A stretch of DNA of 64,000 bases from Sutcliffiella horikoshii (GTDB lineage: Bacteria > Bacillota > Bacilli > Bacillales > Bacillaceae_I): assembly GCF_020524325.1 (NCBI RefSeq), contig NZ_JAIVKY010000002.1:186001-250000 (forward strand), written 5' to 3'. Both the position numbers and the translations under genes were made by a program. The notes below the pieces were generated by a model, which did not search any database, had not been told where the DNA came from, and worked only from the letters and a program-made list of their open reading frames with translations. This document shows positions 48,196-58,442 of the stretch, piece by piece; the first letter of the stretch is position 1, and each line of letters starts with the position of its first letter.

Positions 48196-48279
48196 TCAGG
48201 TGCGCGTTACTTATATTTTACCTTAATTCGCTTCTTAAATCACCCTTAAATTTTAAAAAATTTTAAATTTTCAATTTAT

Positions 48280-48675
48280 TTATAAATAAGCCACAATATA
48301 AGGGCCAAATAAGATTACACCAATTATAACAGAGATACAAGCAAAAACTAAGGCCGCAGATGCAGCCACATCCTTTGCCGTTTTTGCTAGCGGGTGGAAC
48401 TCCTCCGTCACCAAATCCACCACATTTTCAATCGCAGTATTAATAATTTCAATGACAAACATCCCGCCAATAACGAGAAAAAGAATGAGCCACTCTACTT
48501 TTGAAATTTGAAAGAATAAGGACAAGCATATCATCACGACAGCTATGAAAACATGGAATTTAATATTTCTTTCCGTTCGGAGAACAAACATTAGTCCCTC
48601 AAAAGCATATGAAAAACTAGAAGTAAATGAACCCCGATATCCCTTACGATTACGATCGTGTGAGTCCATAGGCAT
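48280..48675 (-). CDS. dgkA: Undecaprenol/diacylglycerol kinase family protein
   Basis: A 131-residue integral membrane kinase of the DgkA family with about three membrane segments and the active-site signature [26 protein letters not shown] (residues about 80-105). In Bacillus these enzymes phosphorylate undecaprenol. It overlaps the end of ybeY by 26 bp. The ATG may be 48675 or 48669; neither has a strong ribosome site, consistent with coupling to ybeY. Confidence 0.93.
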   Translation of the reverse strand: MPMDSHDRNRKGYRGSFTSSFSYAFEGLMFVLRTERNIKFHVFIAVVMICLSLFFQISKVEWLILFLVIGGMFVIEIINTAIENVVDLVTEEFHPLAKTAKDVAASAALVFACISVIIGVILFGPYIVAYL

Positions 48676-49123
48676 CTAAGATTTCTTTCTGTTTATCAAA
48701 CATTATTTTTTCATCGGTTTCGTTTTCATGGTCATAACCCAGTAGGTGCAAAAGACCGTGCAGTGCAAGAAATCCAAGCTCCCGTTTTACAGAATGACCG
48801 TATTCTACTGCTTGTTCTTCCGCTTTTGGAATGGAGATAATGATGTCTCCGAGCATACGAGGGGCATCTTCGTCATAATTGATTTCGATTTCTCCTTCTC
48901 CCATCTCCTCCATTGCGAAAGAAATGACATCTGTAGGACGGTCCTTGTCGCGATATTCACGGTTGATTTCCTGAATTCTATCATTATCCACAAAGGTAAC
49001 GGATAGTTCAGCACCTGCTTGGATAGTCTCTTTTTTAGCAGCAAATAATAATAAATCCTTAATATCGTTCCACTGCTCATCTGTCAGTCTTGACGTTTCA
49101 TCTAACATATCAATTTCTATCAT
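48650..49123 (-). CDS. ybeY: YbeY, rRNA maturation endoribonuclease
   Basis: A single-strand endoribonuclease for 16S rRNA 3'-end processing and ribosome quality control. The 157-residue protein has the zinc site [12 protein letters not shown] (about residues 120-131) and [10 protein letters not shown]. It overlaps the pgpH stop by four bases (ATGA) and dgkA at its end. In many Bacillaceae it sits exactly here. Confidence 0.96.
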   Translation of the reverse strand: MIEIDMLDETSRLTDEQWNDIKDLLLFAAKKETIQAGAELSVTFVDNDRIQEINREYRDKDRPTDVISFAMEEMGEGEIEINYDEDAPRMLGDIIISIPKAEEQAVEYGHSVKRELGFLALHGLLHLLGYDHENETDEKIMFDKQKEILDAYGLTRS

Positions 49124-51333
49124 GCTTCTTCTTCCTCTCCTTTCGGATACTCTATTCTTGAGTGGAAAATTCCTTGTAACGTTTCACAGAAGGACTTGCC
49201 AATTTCCTCAAGTTCTTTAAAAGTTAAATCACAATCGCTATACTGACCATCTTGAAGGCGGTCTTTAATGATAGCTTTTACAATTGTTTCAATTTTATCG
49301 GGAGTAGGGTTGTTCAATGACCTAACTGCTGCTTCGATACTGTCTGCAGTCCCTACTATCGCTGCTTCCTTAGAAGTCGCTTTCGGTCCTGGGTAGCGAT
49401 ATTCTTCTTCTTTCAGATTTTCATTTTGTTCTTTTGCTTTATGATAGAAGAACTTCAATAAGGTTGTCCCATGATGCTGTGCTGCAATGTCCACAATCTC
49501 TTTAGGCATATTATGATCCCTGAGGATTTGAGCTCCGTCTGTTGCATGTGCAATAATAATATTTTTACTCGTCTGAGGCGGAAGTTTATCATGAGGATTC
49601 GCTCGGCCCATTTGATTTTCAATAAAATAATGCGGCCTTTTTGTTTTGCCTATATCATGATAATAAGAAGCAACCCTTGCAAGCAATCCATTCGCACCAA
49701 CGGCCTCACAGGCAGACTCTGATAAATTGGCCACCATCACACTATGGTGATACGTCCCAGGTGTTTCCATTAAAATTTTTCTCAACAATGGATGATTCGG
49801 ATTGGACAGCTCAAGCAACTTCATCGTTGACAGCATACCAAAGCCCACCTCAAAGAATGGAAGGATTCCAATCGTTAGAACGGCCGATACAACACCAGAC
49901 CCGACCGCCATCGTTCCATTGATACCAAGGTCCAATAATTCATTCATGCCAGTGAGGTCCCTGTTGGTCAATAGAACCAACGCTATGACCGTCACTACGT
50001 TAATGAATGAAACAAATAGGCCGGTTTGAAGAATGGTAAGTCGTCTGTTATGCTGATTCAAAAATAATACCGATGCAACTGCTGAAATAATTAAGTATGA
50101 TCCGACAGTATAGTTCATAGTTCCCGGAACCATATTAAAAATAAAACTTCCACAAATCCCAAATATAATGCTCGAAAAGATGGCAATACGATCGTTAATC
50201 AGCATTTTTATTAACATGGCACCCATTGCAACTGGGGCAATATAACCGATTTCCGTCGTATTCAAGGTTTGGAAGAAACTAAAGATTTTTAATAAGATTA
50301 ACGTAATGGAAAAAATTAATAAATACATGGTCAAATACGTATTTTTGCTGTGAATCGTTGTATCGATATTTTTAAATAAGTAAATTAAAGCAAAAATCAT
50401 TAATCCAATAATAATTAATAAACCCGCATACGGCGCGAGATTGTCAGACTGATTGACAAAGCCGGCAACAGTAAGAAGTCTATAGGTTTCCCGGTCAATA
50501 AATTGGTCCGCTTTTACAAGTGTATCTCCCTGTGATATCCGTACAGGTTCAACAGCATCGATTGCCTGTTGCCTCTTTTCCTGCGTTTGAGCGGAATCAT
50601 AAATAACATTTGGGATAACAGAAATGCTCGAAATATTTATGATAACACTTGGGACATTTCCGGATTGTGAAAGCTCGGTTCTTGCAAGGTTCTTTGCTTC
50701 ACTCGCATCTTCAACTGTATGTATATCCCTAGACATCGCGTTGTTAATTGCCGTTACTGAGGCATTTTTATACCTAGTGAGGTCTGCTTCCTTTGAACCA
50801 AGTAAGAAGAGTAGATTTTCATCATTCAATTCATTTTTCCAACGGTCTGGAACTTGTCCTTCAAGTGCTTCTTCTAGGAGGTTTAACTTCTCTGCATCTG
50901 TCAGCATAATAGGCTCAGGCTCTACTTGAGGTTGGGCTGAGTCCCCTTCTTCCTCAGCGGGAGGAGAAGTTTCCGGAAGTTTTTCGAGTTCCGCTATTTT
51001 ATTTTTTGTTTCAATCAGCACTTCAAAAAAGTTTTCAACTCTTGCAATTTGCTGATATGCTTTATCCTTGTCCCTGATAAATTGATCGGGAACTTTATCT
51101 GCCGCTTCTTTTCTGAGTAGTTCCGTGGCTTCTCTATCTTCAAAACTATGAGGTGCCACAATTGTTTTTTCCGCATTGCTGAATAGTTGTACATTTATCT
51201 TCTCAGGCTTAACATTACTGAACATAATGCCAAACATGATAAGTCCCAACAGCACATAGATAATGACATGGTAAAACTTAAAGGCCTTCAAGTGTTGAAA
51301 AGAAATTTTCCTGGATTTCGATTTCTTTTTCAC
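49120..51333 (-). CDS. pgpH: PgpH-type 7TM-HD cyclic-di-AMP phosphodiesterase
   Basis: A 737-residue membrane enzyme that degrades c-di-AMP. An N-terminal membrane segment (about residues 22-42) and a large extracellular domain (45-280) lead to seven membrane helices (about 295-480) and a cytoplasmic HD domain (about 510-700) with [20 protein letters not shown] and AHATDG. An insertion rich in Glu and Pro lies near residues 120-145. Start GTG 51333 after GGAGGGAG. A terminator hairpin lies between phoH and this gene. Confidence 0.95.
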   Translation of the reverse strand: MKKKSKSRKISFQHLKAFKFYHVIIYVLLGLIMFGIMFSNVKPEKINVQLFSNAEKTIVAPHSFEDREATELLRKEAADKVPDQFIRDKDKAYQQIARVENFFEVLIETKNKIAELEKLPETSPPAEEEGDSAQPQVEPEPIMLTDAEKLNLLEEALEGQVPDRWKNELNDENLLFLLGSKEADLTRYKNASVTAINNAMSRDIHTVEDASEAKNLARTELSQSGNVPSVIINISSISVIPNVIYDSAQTQEKRQQAIDAVEPVRISQGDTLVKADQFIDRETYRLLTVAGFVNQSDNLAPYAGLLIIIGLMIFALIYLFKNIDTTIHSKNTYLTMYLLIFSITLILLKIFSFFQTLNTTEIGYIAPVAMGAMLIKMLINDRIAIFSSIIFGICGSFIFNMVPGTMNYTVGSYLIISAVASVLFLNQHNRRLTILQTGLFVSFINVVTVIALVLLTNRDLTGMNELLDLGINGTMAVGSGVVSAVLTIGILPFFEVGFGMLSTMKLLELSNPNHPLLRKILMETPGTYHHSVMVANLSESACEAVGANGLLARVASYYHDIGKTKRPHYFIENQMGRANPHDKLPPQTSKNIIIAHATDGAQILRDHNMPKEIVDIAAQHHGTTLLKFFYHKAKEQNENLKEEEYRYPGPKATSKEAAIVGTADSIEAAVRSLNNPTPDKIETIVKAIIKDRLQDGQYSDCDLTFKELEEIGKSFCETLQGIFHSRIEYPKGEEEEA

Positions 51334-51383
51334 AGTAAATTGACTCCCTCCGTAAACGACATCCCCAAAAATAAAATCCTCTA

Positions 51384-51411
51384 CAAGTGAAAGAGCCCCA
51401 ATAAAGGGGCT
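51384..51411 (-). terminator. phoH-pgpH intercistronic terminator
   Basis: AAGCCCC and GGGGCTC pair around TTTATT on the minus strand, followed by TTTCACTTG. The stem begins right after the phoH stop; the tail is only moderately T-rich, so readthrough is likely. Confidence 0.65.
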
Positions 51412-52377
51412 TTATTTTGATTCTAACTTTTCGTAGGCATCGATAATTCTCGCAACCAATGGATGACGAACTACATCTGATTGTTCGAGTTCAATAAATT
51501 GAATGCCTGATGTGTTTTTCAAGATATCACGCACTACCGCTAGGCCCGATTTCATCCCTTTTGGCAAATCCACTTGTGATATGTCACCTGTAATGACCAT
51601 TTTCGACCCGAAACCAAGCCTTGTCAAAAACATCTTCATCTGGGCGGCAGTAGTATTCTGCGCTTCATCTAAAATGACAAATGCATCGTCTAATGTACGG
51701 CCCCGCATATACGCTAAGGGAGCAATTTCAATGGTCCCTCTTTCTATTAAGCGTTGGGTATGTTCAGAACCAAATACATCGTGCAGCGCATCATATAACG
51801 GGCGTAGATATGGGTCAACTTTCTCTTTCAAATCTCCTGGAAGAAAGCCCAGGCTCTCCCCAGCTTCTACAGCAGGGCGAGTCAGGATAATCCGTTTCAC
51901 CTGACCATTTTTTAAAGCGGTAACAGCCATAACCACGGCTAAATAGGTTTTCCCGGTTCCCGCAGGACCAATACCGAAAACAAGATCTTTTTTCCTAATG
52001 GCAGAAACATACTGTCTTTGCCCTAATGTTTTAACTCGAATTGATTTACCTTTTACGTTCTTTGTTAGTTCTTCATCGTACAGTTCTTGGAAAGAATGCA
52101 TTTTGTCTTCTTTAGCTAGTTGTATTGCATAGATGACATCTCTCTCACTGATTGTGATGCCTTTACGTATAACTTCTAGTAAATTCTGAATGACGCTATC
52201 CACCATTTCTACCTGTTTGACATCACCGGATACATTGACTGTTTCGCCGCGAGTCACAATGGATACATTCAATTCTTCTTCAATTCTCTTCAGGTTGACA
52301 TCTTGGTTCCCAAAAAGAGCAATTGCTTCATTTGGATTATTTAGTTGTTGATTCATCATCACTAGTTCTTCTGACAT
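51412..52377 (-). CDS. phoH: PhoH-like ATPase
   Basis: A 321-residue PhoH-family ATPase with Walker A GPAGTGKTY (about residue 134), Walker B FVILDEAQNT (about 233) and a KH-like N-terminal region (residues 15-75). Together with YbeY this family is linked to rRNA and RNA metabolism, and the two are encoded near each other here. The ATG overlaps the region of the yqfD stop, with GGAG eight bases upstream. Confidence 0.93.
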   Translation of the reverse strand: MSEELVMMNQQLNNPNEAIALFGNQDVNLKRIEEELNVSIVTRGETVNVSGDVKQVEMVDSVIQNLLEVIRKGITISERDVIYAIQLAKEDKMHSFQELYDEELTKNVKGKSIRVKTLGQRQYVSAIRKKDLVFGIGPAGTGKTYLAVVMAVTALKNGQVKRIILTRPAVEAGESLGFLPGDLKEKVDPYLRPLYDALHDVFGSEHTQRLIERGTIEIAPLAYMRGRTLDDAFVILDEAQNTTAAQMKMFLTRLGFGSKMVITGDISQVDLPKGMKSGLAVVRDILKNTSGIQFIELEQSDVVRHPLVARIIDAYEKLESK

Positions 52378-52380
52378 TCA

Positions 52381-53568
52381 TTAGTCTCCTTGAATAATTG
52401 GTTCGATTTTTACAATATTTTCAATGACTTGGTAATGTATATCTACACTTACTTTACCATTCTCCTTAGAGGTGCGCAAAACTTTTTCACCTTTTATCTC
52501 TGCATCTTCCCCCAGATTGGAAAGTACCTGATCTCTTCCTATCTCCAAAGCCTCCTCAATGACTTCCTCGTCATCGTATATTCGCTCCACAATTTCTTGT
52601 TCATGAACGGTTTTTCCTACATAGGAGAAGGGCATTTTCCACTTCCAGAAATAAAATGGCCGCTCGGCTTCATATTCCTTTTGCTGTTCGAAATTCTCTT
52701 GAAAGAAACCCCATACCGGAATTTTAACACTGCCTACTTTCAAATAGTGTTTATTATTTGCTTTCCCTGTCAAGACCGGGAGAGTGGTCTTGATTGGTAC
52801 ATCCACACTGGTAAGGTACCATGTTTCACCGAGGACCTCCCCTATAGCTGCTATTGACGTTTTATTATCTTCTCTTCCAATTAATCCTGAAACCAAGACT
52901 TGTCCTTTATCGACATAGTCATTTACCTGAACGAGTGGTTGTCCTTTTTCTACGTAAATTTTTGCAACCATTGCTTTTTTCTTTGCCACTAAACTTCTTG
53001 GGGATAATGATTCCAACTTTTCCGGTTCATTCTTCTCTACCACTTCGAAATGGTAGGATGTCCCATTTAAAACAACACCAATCCAAGTAATTTCACTTAT
53101 TGTGTCCGTTAAATAGCGTTGAATACTTTCTACATCTTGAACGAAAAATTGAAACTTCCCTTTTTTGACACCCAGCTTGTCTAATTCTTGCATAATTTTA
53201 TGTTCTGTAGCCGGCTCTGCTCCTTTGATTTCAATACTCCACACCATATTGGATAATAAAAAAACGGTAAGAAAAGCCGCTATAATCCCAAATATTAATC
53301 CACTGTTTTTAAGTGAATATTGAGTTAGAAAAGGCAACCCTTTTCTCGTAAGAAAACGGAATTTGCAATCCTGCTTTTTAATTAATTGCCTTAGCCTATG
53401 GACATCCTTTAGCAGCACATGGCATGTATATGCCTCTTCTCCCATCTTTTTCACATGCCAAACCTGTATGCCGTTTCTAGTGCAGTCATTGAGGAATCTC
53501 TCTACACCATTCCCATGAATAATAATTTTTACGGTACCAGAAAAAAAGTTCATCCATTGATTTTTCAT
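52381..53568 (-). CDS. yqfD: YqfD sporulation protein
   Basis: A 395-residue membrane protein of the YqfD family, distantly related to stage IV sporulation protein IVFB-associated factors. One membrane segment (about residues 92-112, GLIFGIIAAFLTVFLLSNMVW) separates a short cytoplasmic domain from a long extracytoplasmic one with POTRA-like sequence. In B. subtilis it is made in the mother cell under sigma-E. ATG 53568 follows AGGAGGATACGC. Co-transcribed with yqfC and probably phoH. Confidence 0.92.
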   Translation of the reverse strand: MKNQWMNFFSGTVKIIIHGNGVERFLNDCTRNGIQVWHVKKMGEEAYTCHVLLKDVHRLRQLIKKQDCKFRFLTRKGLPFLTQYSLKNSGLIFGIIAAFLTVFLLSNMVWSIEIKGAEPATEHKIMQELDKLGVKKGKFQFFVQDVESIQRYLTDTISEITWIGVVLNGTSYHFEVVEKNEPEKLESLSPRSLVAKKKAMVAKIYVEKGQPLVQVNDYVDKGQVLVSGLIGREDNKTSIAAIGEVLGETWYLTSVDVPIKTTLPVLTGKANNKHYLKVGSVKIPVWGFFQENFEQQKEYEAERPFYFWKWKMPFSYVGKTVHEQEIVERIYDDEEVIEEALEIGRDQVLSNLGEDAEIKGEKVLRTSKENGKVSVDIHYQVIENIVKIEPIIQGD

Positions 53569-53583
53569 GCGTATCCTCCTAAT

Positions 53584-53868
53584 TTATTCTTCCAGGTACA
53601 TCACTTGACTTATTTTCCCTTCAAGTAAGATTTCTTCTGGTAAGATGGTCCTGATCACAAAGGAATCTCCTTTAACAAGCAACTGCCCCTGCTTTAAAAG
53701 CAAGCGAATTTCCTTATCACTAAACGTTAATAAACCTCGGTGATTTTCAATATATATATGTATTTGTCCAATCATTGTAATCCTCGGCAGATCCATCATG
53801 ACATCTGCGGGTAATTCCATATTGTTGGTGATCCAATTATTCATGCGGGAACGAAACTTCTTGAGCAT
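53584..53868 (-). CDS. yqfC: YqfC, YabP-family sporulation protein
   Basis: A 94-residue protein of the YabP/YqfC family, with the pattern LPADVMMDLPRITMIGQIHIYIENHRG in two short stretches (residues 19-45) and ENHRGLLTFSDKEIRL. Sporulation proteins of this type are needed for normal sigma-E-dependent development. ATG 53868 follows AAAGGGGGTTTTTCC. A likely sigma-E promoter lies 20 bp upstream. Confidence 0.92.
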   Translation of the reverse strand: MLKKFRSRMNNWITNNMELPADVMMDLPRITMIGQIHIYIENHRGLLTFSDKEIRLLLKQGQLLVKGDSFVIRTILPEEILLEGKISQVMYLEE

Positions 53869-53890
53869 GGAAAAACCCCCTTTCCTTTCA

Positions 53891-53920
53891 TATGTATGAA
53901 GAAGGAAGAGGGTTTAATAC
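53891..53920 (-). promoter_or_regulatory. Predicted sigma-E promoter of yqfC-yqfD
   Basis: On the minus strand GTATT (53920-53916), 17 bp, then CATACATA (53898-53891). This is close to the sigma-E pattern (ATATT, about 14 bp, CATACAnT) except that the last base differs and the spacing is slightly long by my count. Supported mainly by the identity of the downstream genes. Confidence 0.5.
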
Positions 53921-53952
53921 AGAATTTTTCTGGCGGGAAAGAGTGAGGTGAG

Positions 53953-54148
53953 AATAAAAATAGTTGGGTAAAACCGCTCGGTCCCTATTGGCATAAAACA
54001 TTAGTTGTTACTTAATCGCCGCTGTTCCTTTTCGCAAATGGCTTCGCTTTCCGCGGGACGGTGCTTGAGCCTCCTCGCTGCGCTGCGGGGTCTCAAGCTA
54101 CCGTTACTCCCCCGCTGGAGTCTTCGCCATTTTCTCCAATCCACAGCT
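53953..54148. repeat. Composite repeat, left flank and GCAAATGGC module
   Basis: The left flank (GGGTAAAACCGCTCGGTCCC, TTAGTTGTTACTTAATCGCC) resembles that at 40060, and the module runs from GCTGTTCCTTTTCGC (54021) to CTCCAATCCACAGC (54148). The linker up to 54230 resembles those of the other two composite loci. Confidence 0.82.
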
Positions 54149-54230
54149 AGAAATTACGTAAAGATATGATTATGCCTTTTCAGATAACTCAATTAGGAGA
54201 TTTTTAAACCCTAAATGAACGAAGTAACCT

Positions 54231-54544
54231 TGTTGATTGGAGTGGAAGGCGCGCAGACGCCCGCGGGAGGAAGGGACAGGGGAGACCCCCAGGCGCTAGC
54301 CGAGGAGGCTCCCGGACCGCCCGCAGGCAAGCGAAGCGCCTGGAACGGTAATCAACAAGATTTTTTGATTTCTAATCTACTAAAAAACCCCTGCACAAAG
54401 TTTCCTCTGTGCAGGGGTTTTCAAATTGATTATTTTCTTTTTGAAAAATGTTCTGTATAAACAGGACGATGTGGATTTCTTGAGCGCGGTTGGCCCAGAA
54501 TCTCAGACCACATAACCCCTTCCACCACTCTGTTAGGCTTAATG
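54231..54544. repeat. 312-bp tandem duplication, copy 1
   Basis: This segment is identical to 54543-54856, with a period of 312 bp and a two-base overlap at the junction. It contains a GTGGAAGGCGC module (54231-54355), a terminator hairpin (54383-54425) and a duplicate of the last 37 codons of the 54742 gene. The coding copy (54430-54540) is cut off from any start signal. Confidence 0.95.
54430..54540 (-). pseudogene. Duplicated 3' fragment of the 54742 gene
   Basis: Encodes the same C-terminal 37 residues (IKPNRVVEGVMWSEIL onward, ending TEHFSKRK) as the intact gene. Upstream it runs into the second copy of the repeat, so an apparent 70-codon frame is a chimera of repeat and gene tail with no ribosome site. 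A by-product of the tandem duplication. Confidence 0.85.
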
Positions 54545-54856
54545 TTGATTGGAGTGGAAGGCGCGCAGACGCCCGCGGGAGGAAGGGACAGGGGAGACCC
54601 CCAGGCGCTAGCCGAGGAGGCTCCCGGACCGCCCGCAGGCAAGCGAAGCGCCTGGAACGGTAATCAACAAGATTTTTTGATTTCTAATCTACTAAAAAAC
54701 CCCTGCACAAAGTTTCCTCTGTGCAGGGGTTTTCAAATTGATTATTTTCTTTTTGAAAAATGTTCTGTATAAACAGGACGATGTGGATTTCTTGAGCGCG
54801 GTTGGCCCAGAATCTCAGACCACATAACCCCTTCCACCACTCTGTTAGGCTTAATG
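54543..54856. repeat. 312-bp tandem duplication, copy 2
   Basis: Second identical copy. It starts at the TGTTGATTGG end of the dispersed repeat (module 54543-54667), includes the terminator (54695-54737) and ends inside the coding region at 54856. This copy carries the native 3' end of the gene. Confidence 0.95.
54695..54737. terminator. Terminator of the nfeD-floA operon (also copied at 54383-54425)
   Basis: AACCCCTGCACA and TGTGCAGGGGTT pair perfectly around a 10-base loop, with A- and T-rich flanks on both sides. Confidence 0.9.
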
Positions 54857-55344
54857 CGGTGACGGGAAGAAACAACTTTCCCTTCCGATAGTTGAAGTTC
54901 CTGTTTTAGGATCGGACTGTCCTTGGAGATCTCTTGTCCTTTAATGGACAACTCCTTTACCTCATCTTTCAATTGTTTCTGAATGGAGCTAGCTCGTTCT
55001 TTCTTTTGTTCTACCTTCTCTAGATACGGGTTCACTTTTTTCCGGACTTTTTGCTCCAGTTCTTCAAGTTTCCCTTCTCCAAAAATGTCAATATCCCAAT
55101 CGAAACGAGGCTTATCTTCCCGCTTAGGGGTTGGCGCACTCTCCCGACGATAATCCTCATAATCTTCTTGCCTTTGAGATGATTGTGTGGCTGTTTGCTG
55201 ACGTTGTCGTTGTTGTTGCCTTTGCTGTTGTTGCTTTTTCTGTTGTTCTTCTTGTTTCCCCCCTTTGAAAAGGGTAGAGAAAATACCAAGCAACACAAAA
55301 ATTAGCCAAGGCGCCTGCTGTAGAATATCAAAAATCCATTCCAT
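54742..55344 (-). CDS. Membrane-anchored Gln/Arg-rich protein, third gene of the floA operon
   Basis: A 200-residue protein: membrane anchor at residues 12-26 (PWLIFVLLGIFSTLF), then a Gln/Arg-rich low-complexity stretch (about 31-62), an acidic segment (FDWDIDIFGEGKLEELEQKV), a charged coiled-coil-like region (100-150) and a conserved-looking C-terminus (NRVVEGVMWSEILGQPRSRNPH). It occupies the position of yqfB after floA, but I cannot confirm homology. It may help the FloA membrane domain (inference). Its last 37 codons are tandemly duplicated downstream. Confidence 0.8.
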   Translation of the reverse strand: MEWIFDILQQAPWLIFVLLGIFSTLFKGGKQEEQQKKQQQQRQQQRQRQQTATQSSQRQEDYEDYRRESAPTPKREDKPRFDWDIDIFGEGKLEELEQKVRKKVNPYLEKVEQKKERASSIQKQLKDEVKELSIKGQEISKDSPILKQELQLSEGKVVSSRHRIKPNRVVEGVMWSEILGQPRSRNPHRPVYTEHFSKRK

Positions 55345-55420
55345 TTGAACATCATCCTCCCTTCCTTAAAAGGAGTGGCAGGAGAATAGTTCATTCTTCT
55401 CCTGCTTCGTTTATTCTTGC

Positions 55421-56410
55421 TTATTTTTCACCGTCTTCTGGCTGATCTGTCAGTTTGCCGATAGAATCTCTCATATCCGTATCAGCTGTAATATTTTTGA
55501 TGTTCATATAATCCATTACTCCGATGTTACCAGAACGTAAAGCTTCTGCCATCGCAAGTGGTACTTCTGCTTCTGCTTCCACAACTTTTGCACGCATTTC
55601 TTCTACGCGAGCGCGCATTTCTTGTTCTTGCGCAACAGCCATTGCACGACGTTCTTCTGCTTTTGCTTGTGCAATCTTCTTATCTGCTTCCGCTTGGTCC
55701 GTTTGTAGTTCCGCACCAATATTTTTCCCGATATCAATGTCGGCAATATCAATAGATAAGATTTCGAACGCAGTACCTGCATCCAAACCTTTGGATAGGA
55801 CTGTTTGAGAAATCATGTCAGGATTTTCAAGGACTTTCTTATGGTCTGTAGCAGAACCGATTGTACTTACAATACCTTCACCTACACGCGCGATAACCGT
55901 TTCCTCACCAGCACCACCGACAAGGCGTTCAATATTGGCACGAACCGTAATACGAGCTTTTGCTTTTACTTCAATTCCATCCATCGCTACACCGGCAATG
56001 AAAGGTGTCTCAATAACTTTAGGGTTAACGGACATTTGCACTGCTTCTAATACATCACGGCCTGCTAAATCAATCGCTGCCGCACGTTCGAAAGTCAATT
56101 CGATGTTTGCACGTTGTGCCGCAATAAGTGCGTTTACTACGCGGTCCACATTACCACCAGCTAAGTAGTGACTCTCTAATTGGTTTGTTGTAACCGCTAA
56201 ACCTGCTTTATGCGCTTTAATTAACGGATTGATTACTCGACTAGGAATAACACGTCTTAATCTCATCCCTACAAGCGTGAAAATACTTACTCTAACCCCA
56301 GCTGCCAATGCGGAAATCCACAGCATAACTGGTACAAATGTAAGTAATACAGATAAAAAGATAATCCCAAGAACAACTGCTAATAAAATAATTAAAGTAC
56401 CTGGATCCAT
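55421..56410 (-). CDS. floA: FloA, flotillin-like membrane scaffold
   Basis: A 329-residue flotillin-like protein (formerly YqfA). Two N-terminal hydrophobic segments (about residues 4-45) anchor it in a hairpin, followed by a PHB/SPFH-like domain with [27 protein letters not shown] in two parts, and an Ala/Glu-rich coiled coil (235-290). It organises functional membrane microdomains and influences membrane fluidity and signalling. ATG 56410 follows AGGAGGAATTTTATT. Co-transcribed with nfeD. Confidence 0.96.
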   Translation of the reverse strand: MDPGTLIILLAVVLGIIFLSVLLTFVPVMLWISALAAGVRVSIFTLVGMRLRRVIPSRVINPLIKAHKAGLAVTTNQLESHYLAGGNVDRVVNALIAAQRANIELTFERAAAIDLAGRDVLEAVQMSVNPKVIETPFIAGVAMDGIEVKAKARITVRANIERLVGGAGEETVIARVGEGIVSTIGSATDHKKVLENPDMISQTVLSKGLDAGTAFEILSIDIADIDIGKNIGAELQTDQAEADKKIAQAKAEERRAMAVAQEQEMRARVEEMRAKVVEAEAEVPLAMAEALRSGNIGVMDYMNIKNITADTDMRDSIGKLTDQPEDGEK

Positions 56411-56430
56411 AATAAAATTCCTCCTAAATA

Positions 56431-57765
56431 TTATTCAACAGAATGGATTTCCCGTACGACAATACGAGAGCCTTCCGCTTTTACAATTTTCACTTTTTTG
56501 TTTGCTCCAATAAAGTTCCCCTCTGTGACAACATCAATTCTTTCTTCGTTGATAACAGCGGTTCCTGCAGGCCGCAGCGGTGTCATTGTGATTCCTTCTT
56601 GCCCCACCAATTCGATTCTGGATACATTTGAAACATATCCTTGCTCTGTATTGGTGGAATCACGGAGTACAATCCGATCAAACAATCGAATTTTCTTACC
56701 GAATACCGTAAATAACAATACCATGGCAATAATCGTTACAAGCATAGCAATCAATAAGGATAACCCCATTCCTGCAATATCATCTGTTGCCAAAAAGAAA
56801 CTCGTCACTACAGCACCAAGGCCAAGTATTCCAAGTATTCCTCCCGGCACAAAGAGCTCTAGGACAATAAGCACGACTCCCACCGCAAATAGAATGATTG
56901 TTTCCATGCCGGCAAGCCCAGCCACCATATGTCCGTAAAAGAACAACAGTAAGGCACTAATACCCATTGCACCAGGAATGCCAAATCCCGGAGAATACAG
57001 CTCAAGTACTAACCCAAGCGAACCTATTGATAAAAGAATAGGAACAACAACAGGATTAGTCAAAAACCTTGCCACATTTTCGGCAAATGTAACTTCTGAA
57101 GTAACAACCTCGGCATCCTCATAGCCCAATTCACTTAACAGAGCTTCCAGATTGGCTACAGTTCCTTCTGAATATCCTACTTCAAGCGCCGAAGATGCTC
57201 CAAGCGTAACCAGATCACCTTTAGGTGCCTCAACTTCAGGAAGATTTAAATCTTTATCCGCCATTCCGATCGCATATTTAGGATCACGATCATTAGACTC
57301 TGCTGCATTTTGCATTTCTCTTAACCAAAAGGATTGAGCTTTATCTTCTGCCGCACTTCCATCACCTGTGATAACAGCCGCTGCTCCCATTGAAGCGTTC
57401 GGCGTCATGTAGATCTCATCAGCATACAAGGCCAAGTAAGCTCCTGCAGACAACGCCTGACTGTTAACAAAAGCAACTGTCGGAATAGAAGTCCCTTCGA
57501 ATTTATTTGCTATCTCCGTGGCTGCATCCACCAATCCACCTGGTGTATGGATATCAAAGACAATTAAGTCCGCTCCATCCTCCTCAGCAGTTTGAATGGA
57601 CCTGTTAACAAAAGAGAGTAAACCTTTCTCAACCGTGCCATTTACGGGGATAACATGAACAAGCTTCTCGGCACCGCTAGTGTGTGATGGTAAAAGCGGT
57701 AATGCCGATAAAATAAATGCAAGTATAAACGCTGTAACATAACTAATTCGAAGAACTTTTTTCAT
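56431..57765 (-). CDS. nfeD: NfeD1 membrane-bound serine protease-like protein
   Basis: About 444 residues, homologous to YqeZ of B. subtilis. An N-terminal signal/anchor (residues 7-28), a ClpP-like domain with [27 protein letters not shown] (probable catalytic Ser) and later Lys, then four to five membrane segments (about 240-355) and a C-terminal OB-fold NfeD domain ([19 protein letters not shown]). Works with FloA. Two ATGs in tandem (57768, 57765) follow GAGGAGG; the second is better spaced. Preceded by a sigma-W promoter. Confidence 0.94.
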   Translation of the reverse strand: MKKVLRISYVTAFILAFILSALPLLPSHTSGAEKLVHVIPVNGTVEKGLLSFVNRSIQTAEEDGADLIVFDIHTPGGLVDAATEIANKFEGTSIPTVAFVNSQALSAGAYLALYADEIYMTPNASMGAAAVITGDGSAAEDKAQSFWLREMQNAAESNDRDPKYAIGMADKDLNLPEVEAPKGDLVTLGASSALEVGYSEGTVANLEALLSELGYEDAEVVTSEVTFAENVARFLTNPVVVPILLSIGSLGLVLELYSPGFGIPGAMGISALLLFFYGHMVAGLAGMETIILFAVGVVLIVLELFVPGGILGILGLGAVVTSFFLATDDIAGMGLSLLIAMLVTIIAMVLLFTVFGKKIRLFDRIVLRDSTNTEQGYVSNVSRIELVGQEGITMTPLRPAGTAVINEERIDVVTEGNFIGANKKVKIVKAEGSRIVVREIHSVE

Positions 57766-57820
57766 CATGTCCTCCTCTCCAAAACCTTTTCATTTTTTAT
57801 AATCACCGTATCCAATATGT

Positions 57821-57848
57821 AATACGCACGAAAAACCTCAAAGTTTCA
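57821..57848 (-). promoter_or_regulatory. Sigma-W promoter of nfeD-floA
   Basis: On the minus strand TGAAAC (57848-57843), a 16-bp spacer and CGTATT (57826-57821) match the B. subtilis sigma-W consensus TGAAAC-N16-CGTA exactly. The orthologous yqeZ-yqfAB operon is a known sigma-W target, so this operon should respond to cell-envelope stress. Confidence 0.9.
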
Positions 57849-57937
57849 CTATGGTGAATTTTTTTAAATGTAAGCTTAAAAGTGTGGCGGATATGTGAAC
57901 AAAATGATTACGAAGGAAATGAAAGGGATTTGCTTTC

Positions 57938-57978
57938 ACTTAAAAAATAGCACCTTACATAAGTAAGGTGCTATTTTG
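57938..57978. terminator. Bidirectional terminator of yqeY
   Basis: AAAATAGCACCTTAC pairs perfectly with GTAAGGTGCTATTTT around ATAA, with A and T flanks. Confidence 0.92.
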
Positions 57979-57983
57979 GGTTT

Positions 57984-58427
57984 TTATGAAAGATGTTGTT
58001 GTACAAGTTTGTTAACAAGGCTACCGTCCGCTTTGCCTTTAACTTTAGGCATAAGTGCTCCCATTACTTTGCCCATGTCAGCTTTCGAAGTAGCATTCAC
58101 ATCAGCAATTGTTTGTTGGACAATTGCTGATACTTCGTCTTCTGATAACTGCTCAGGCATATAATGTTCAACTATTGCAATTTCACCCTGTAATTTATGA
58201 ACCAAGTCTTCACGACCGGCTTTATCAAATTCTTGGAGGGAGTCTTTACGTTGCTTTAATTCACGAGACAATACGGTAAGTTCTTCCTCCTCGGATAAGT
58301 CTCTGCCGTGCTTGATCGATTCGTTCTGAATCGAAGACTTAACCATTCGGAGTACGGAAAGCTTCTCTTTGTCCTTATCCTTCATAGCTTGCTTAATATC
58401 GGTATTTAAACGCTCGAGAAGACTCAT
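57984..58427 (-). CDS. yqeY: GatB/YqeY domain protein
   Basis: A 147-residue protein of the YqeY family, homologous to the C-terminal tRNA-binding tail of GatB: N-terminal [21 protein letters not shown] and C-terminal small helical domain ([23 protein letters not shown] in parts). Function uncertain; tRNA interaction is suspected. It follows rpsU by 15 bp, so they are co-transcribed as in B. subtilis. Confidence 0.94.
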   Translation of the reverse strand: MSLLERLNTDIKQAMKDKDKEKLSVLRMVKSSIQNESIKHGRDLSEEEELTVLSRELKQRKDSLQEFDKAGREDLVHKLQGEIAIVEHYMPEQLSEDEVSAIVQQTIADVNATSKADMGKVMGALMPKVKGKADGSLVNKLVQQHLS

Positions 58428-58442
58428 TCTTACACCCTCTTG

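Noticed and set aside
54215-54460. Open frames across the repeat modules (also at 54542-54772 and 26419-26616)
   Set aside because: The GC-rich repeat stays open by chance in several frames. The peptides are Pro/Ala/Gly-rich, lack ribosome sites and recur only because the DNA repeats.
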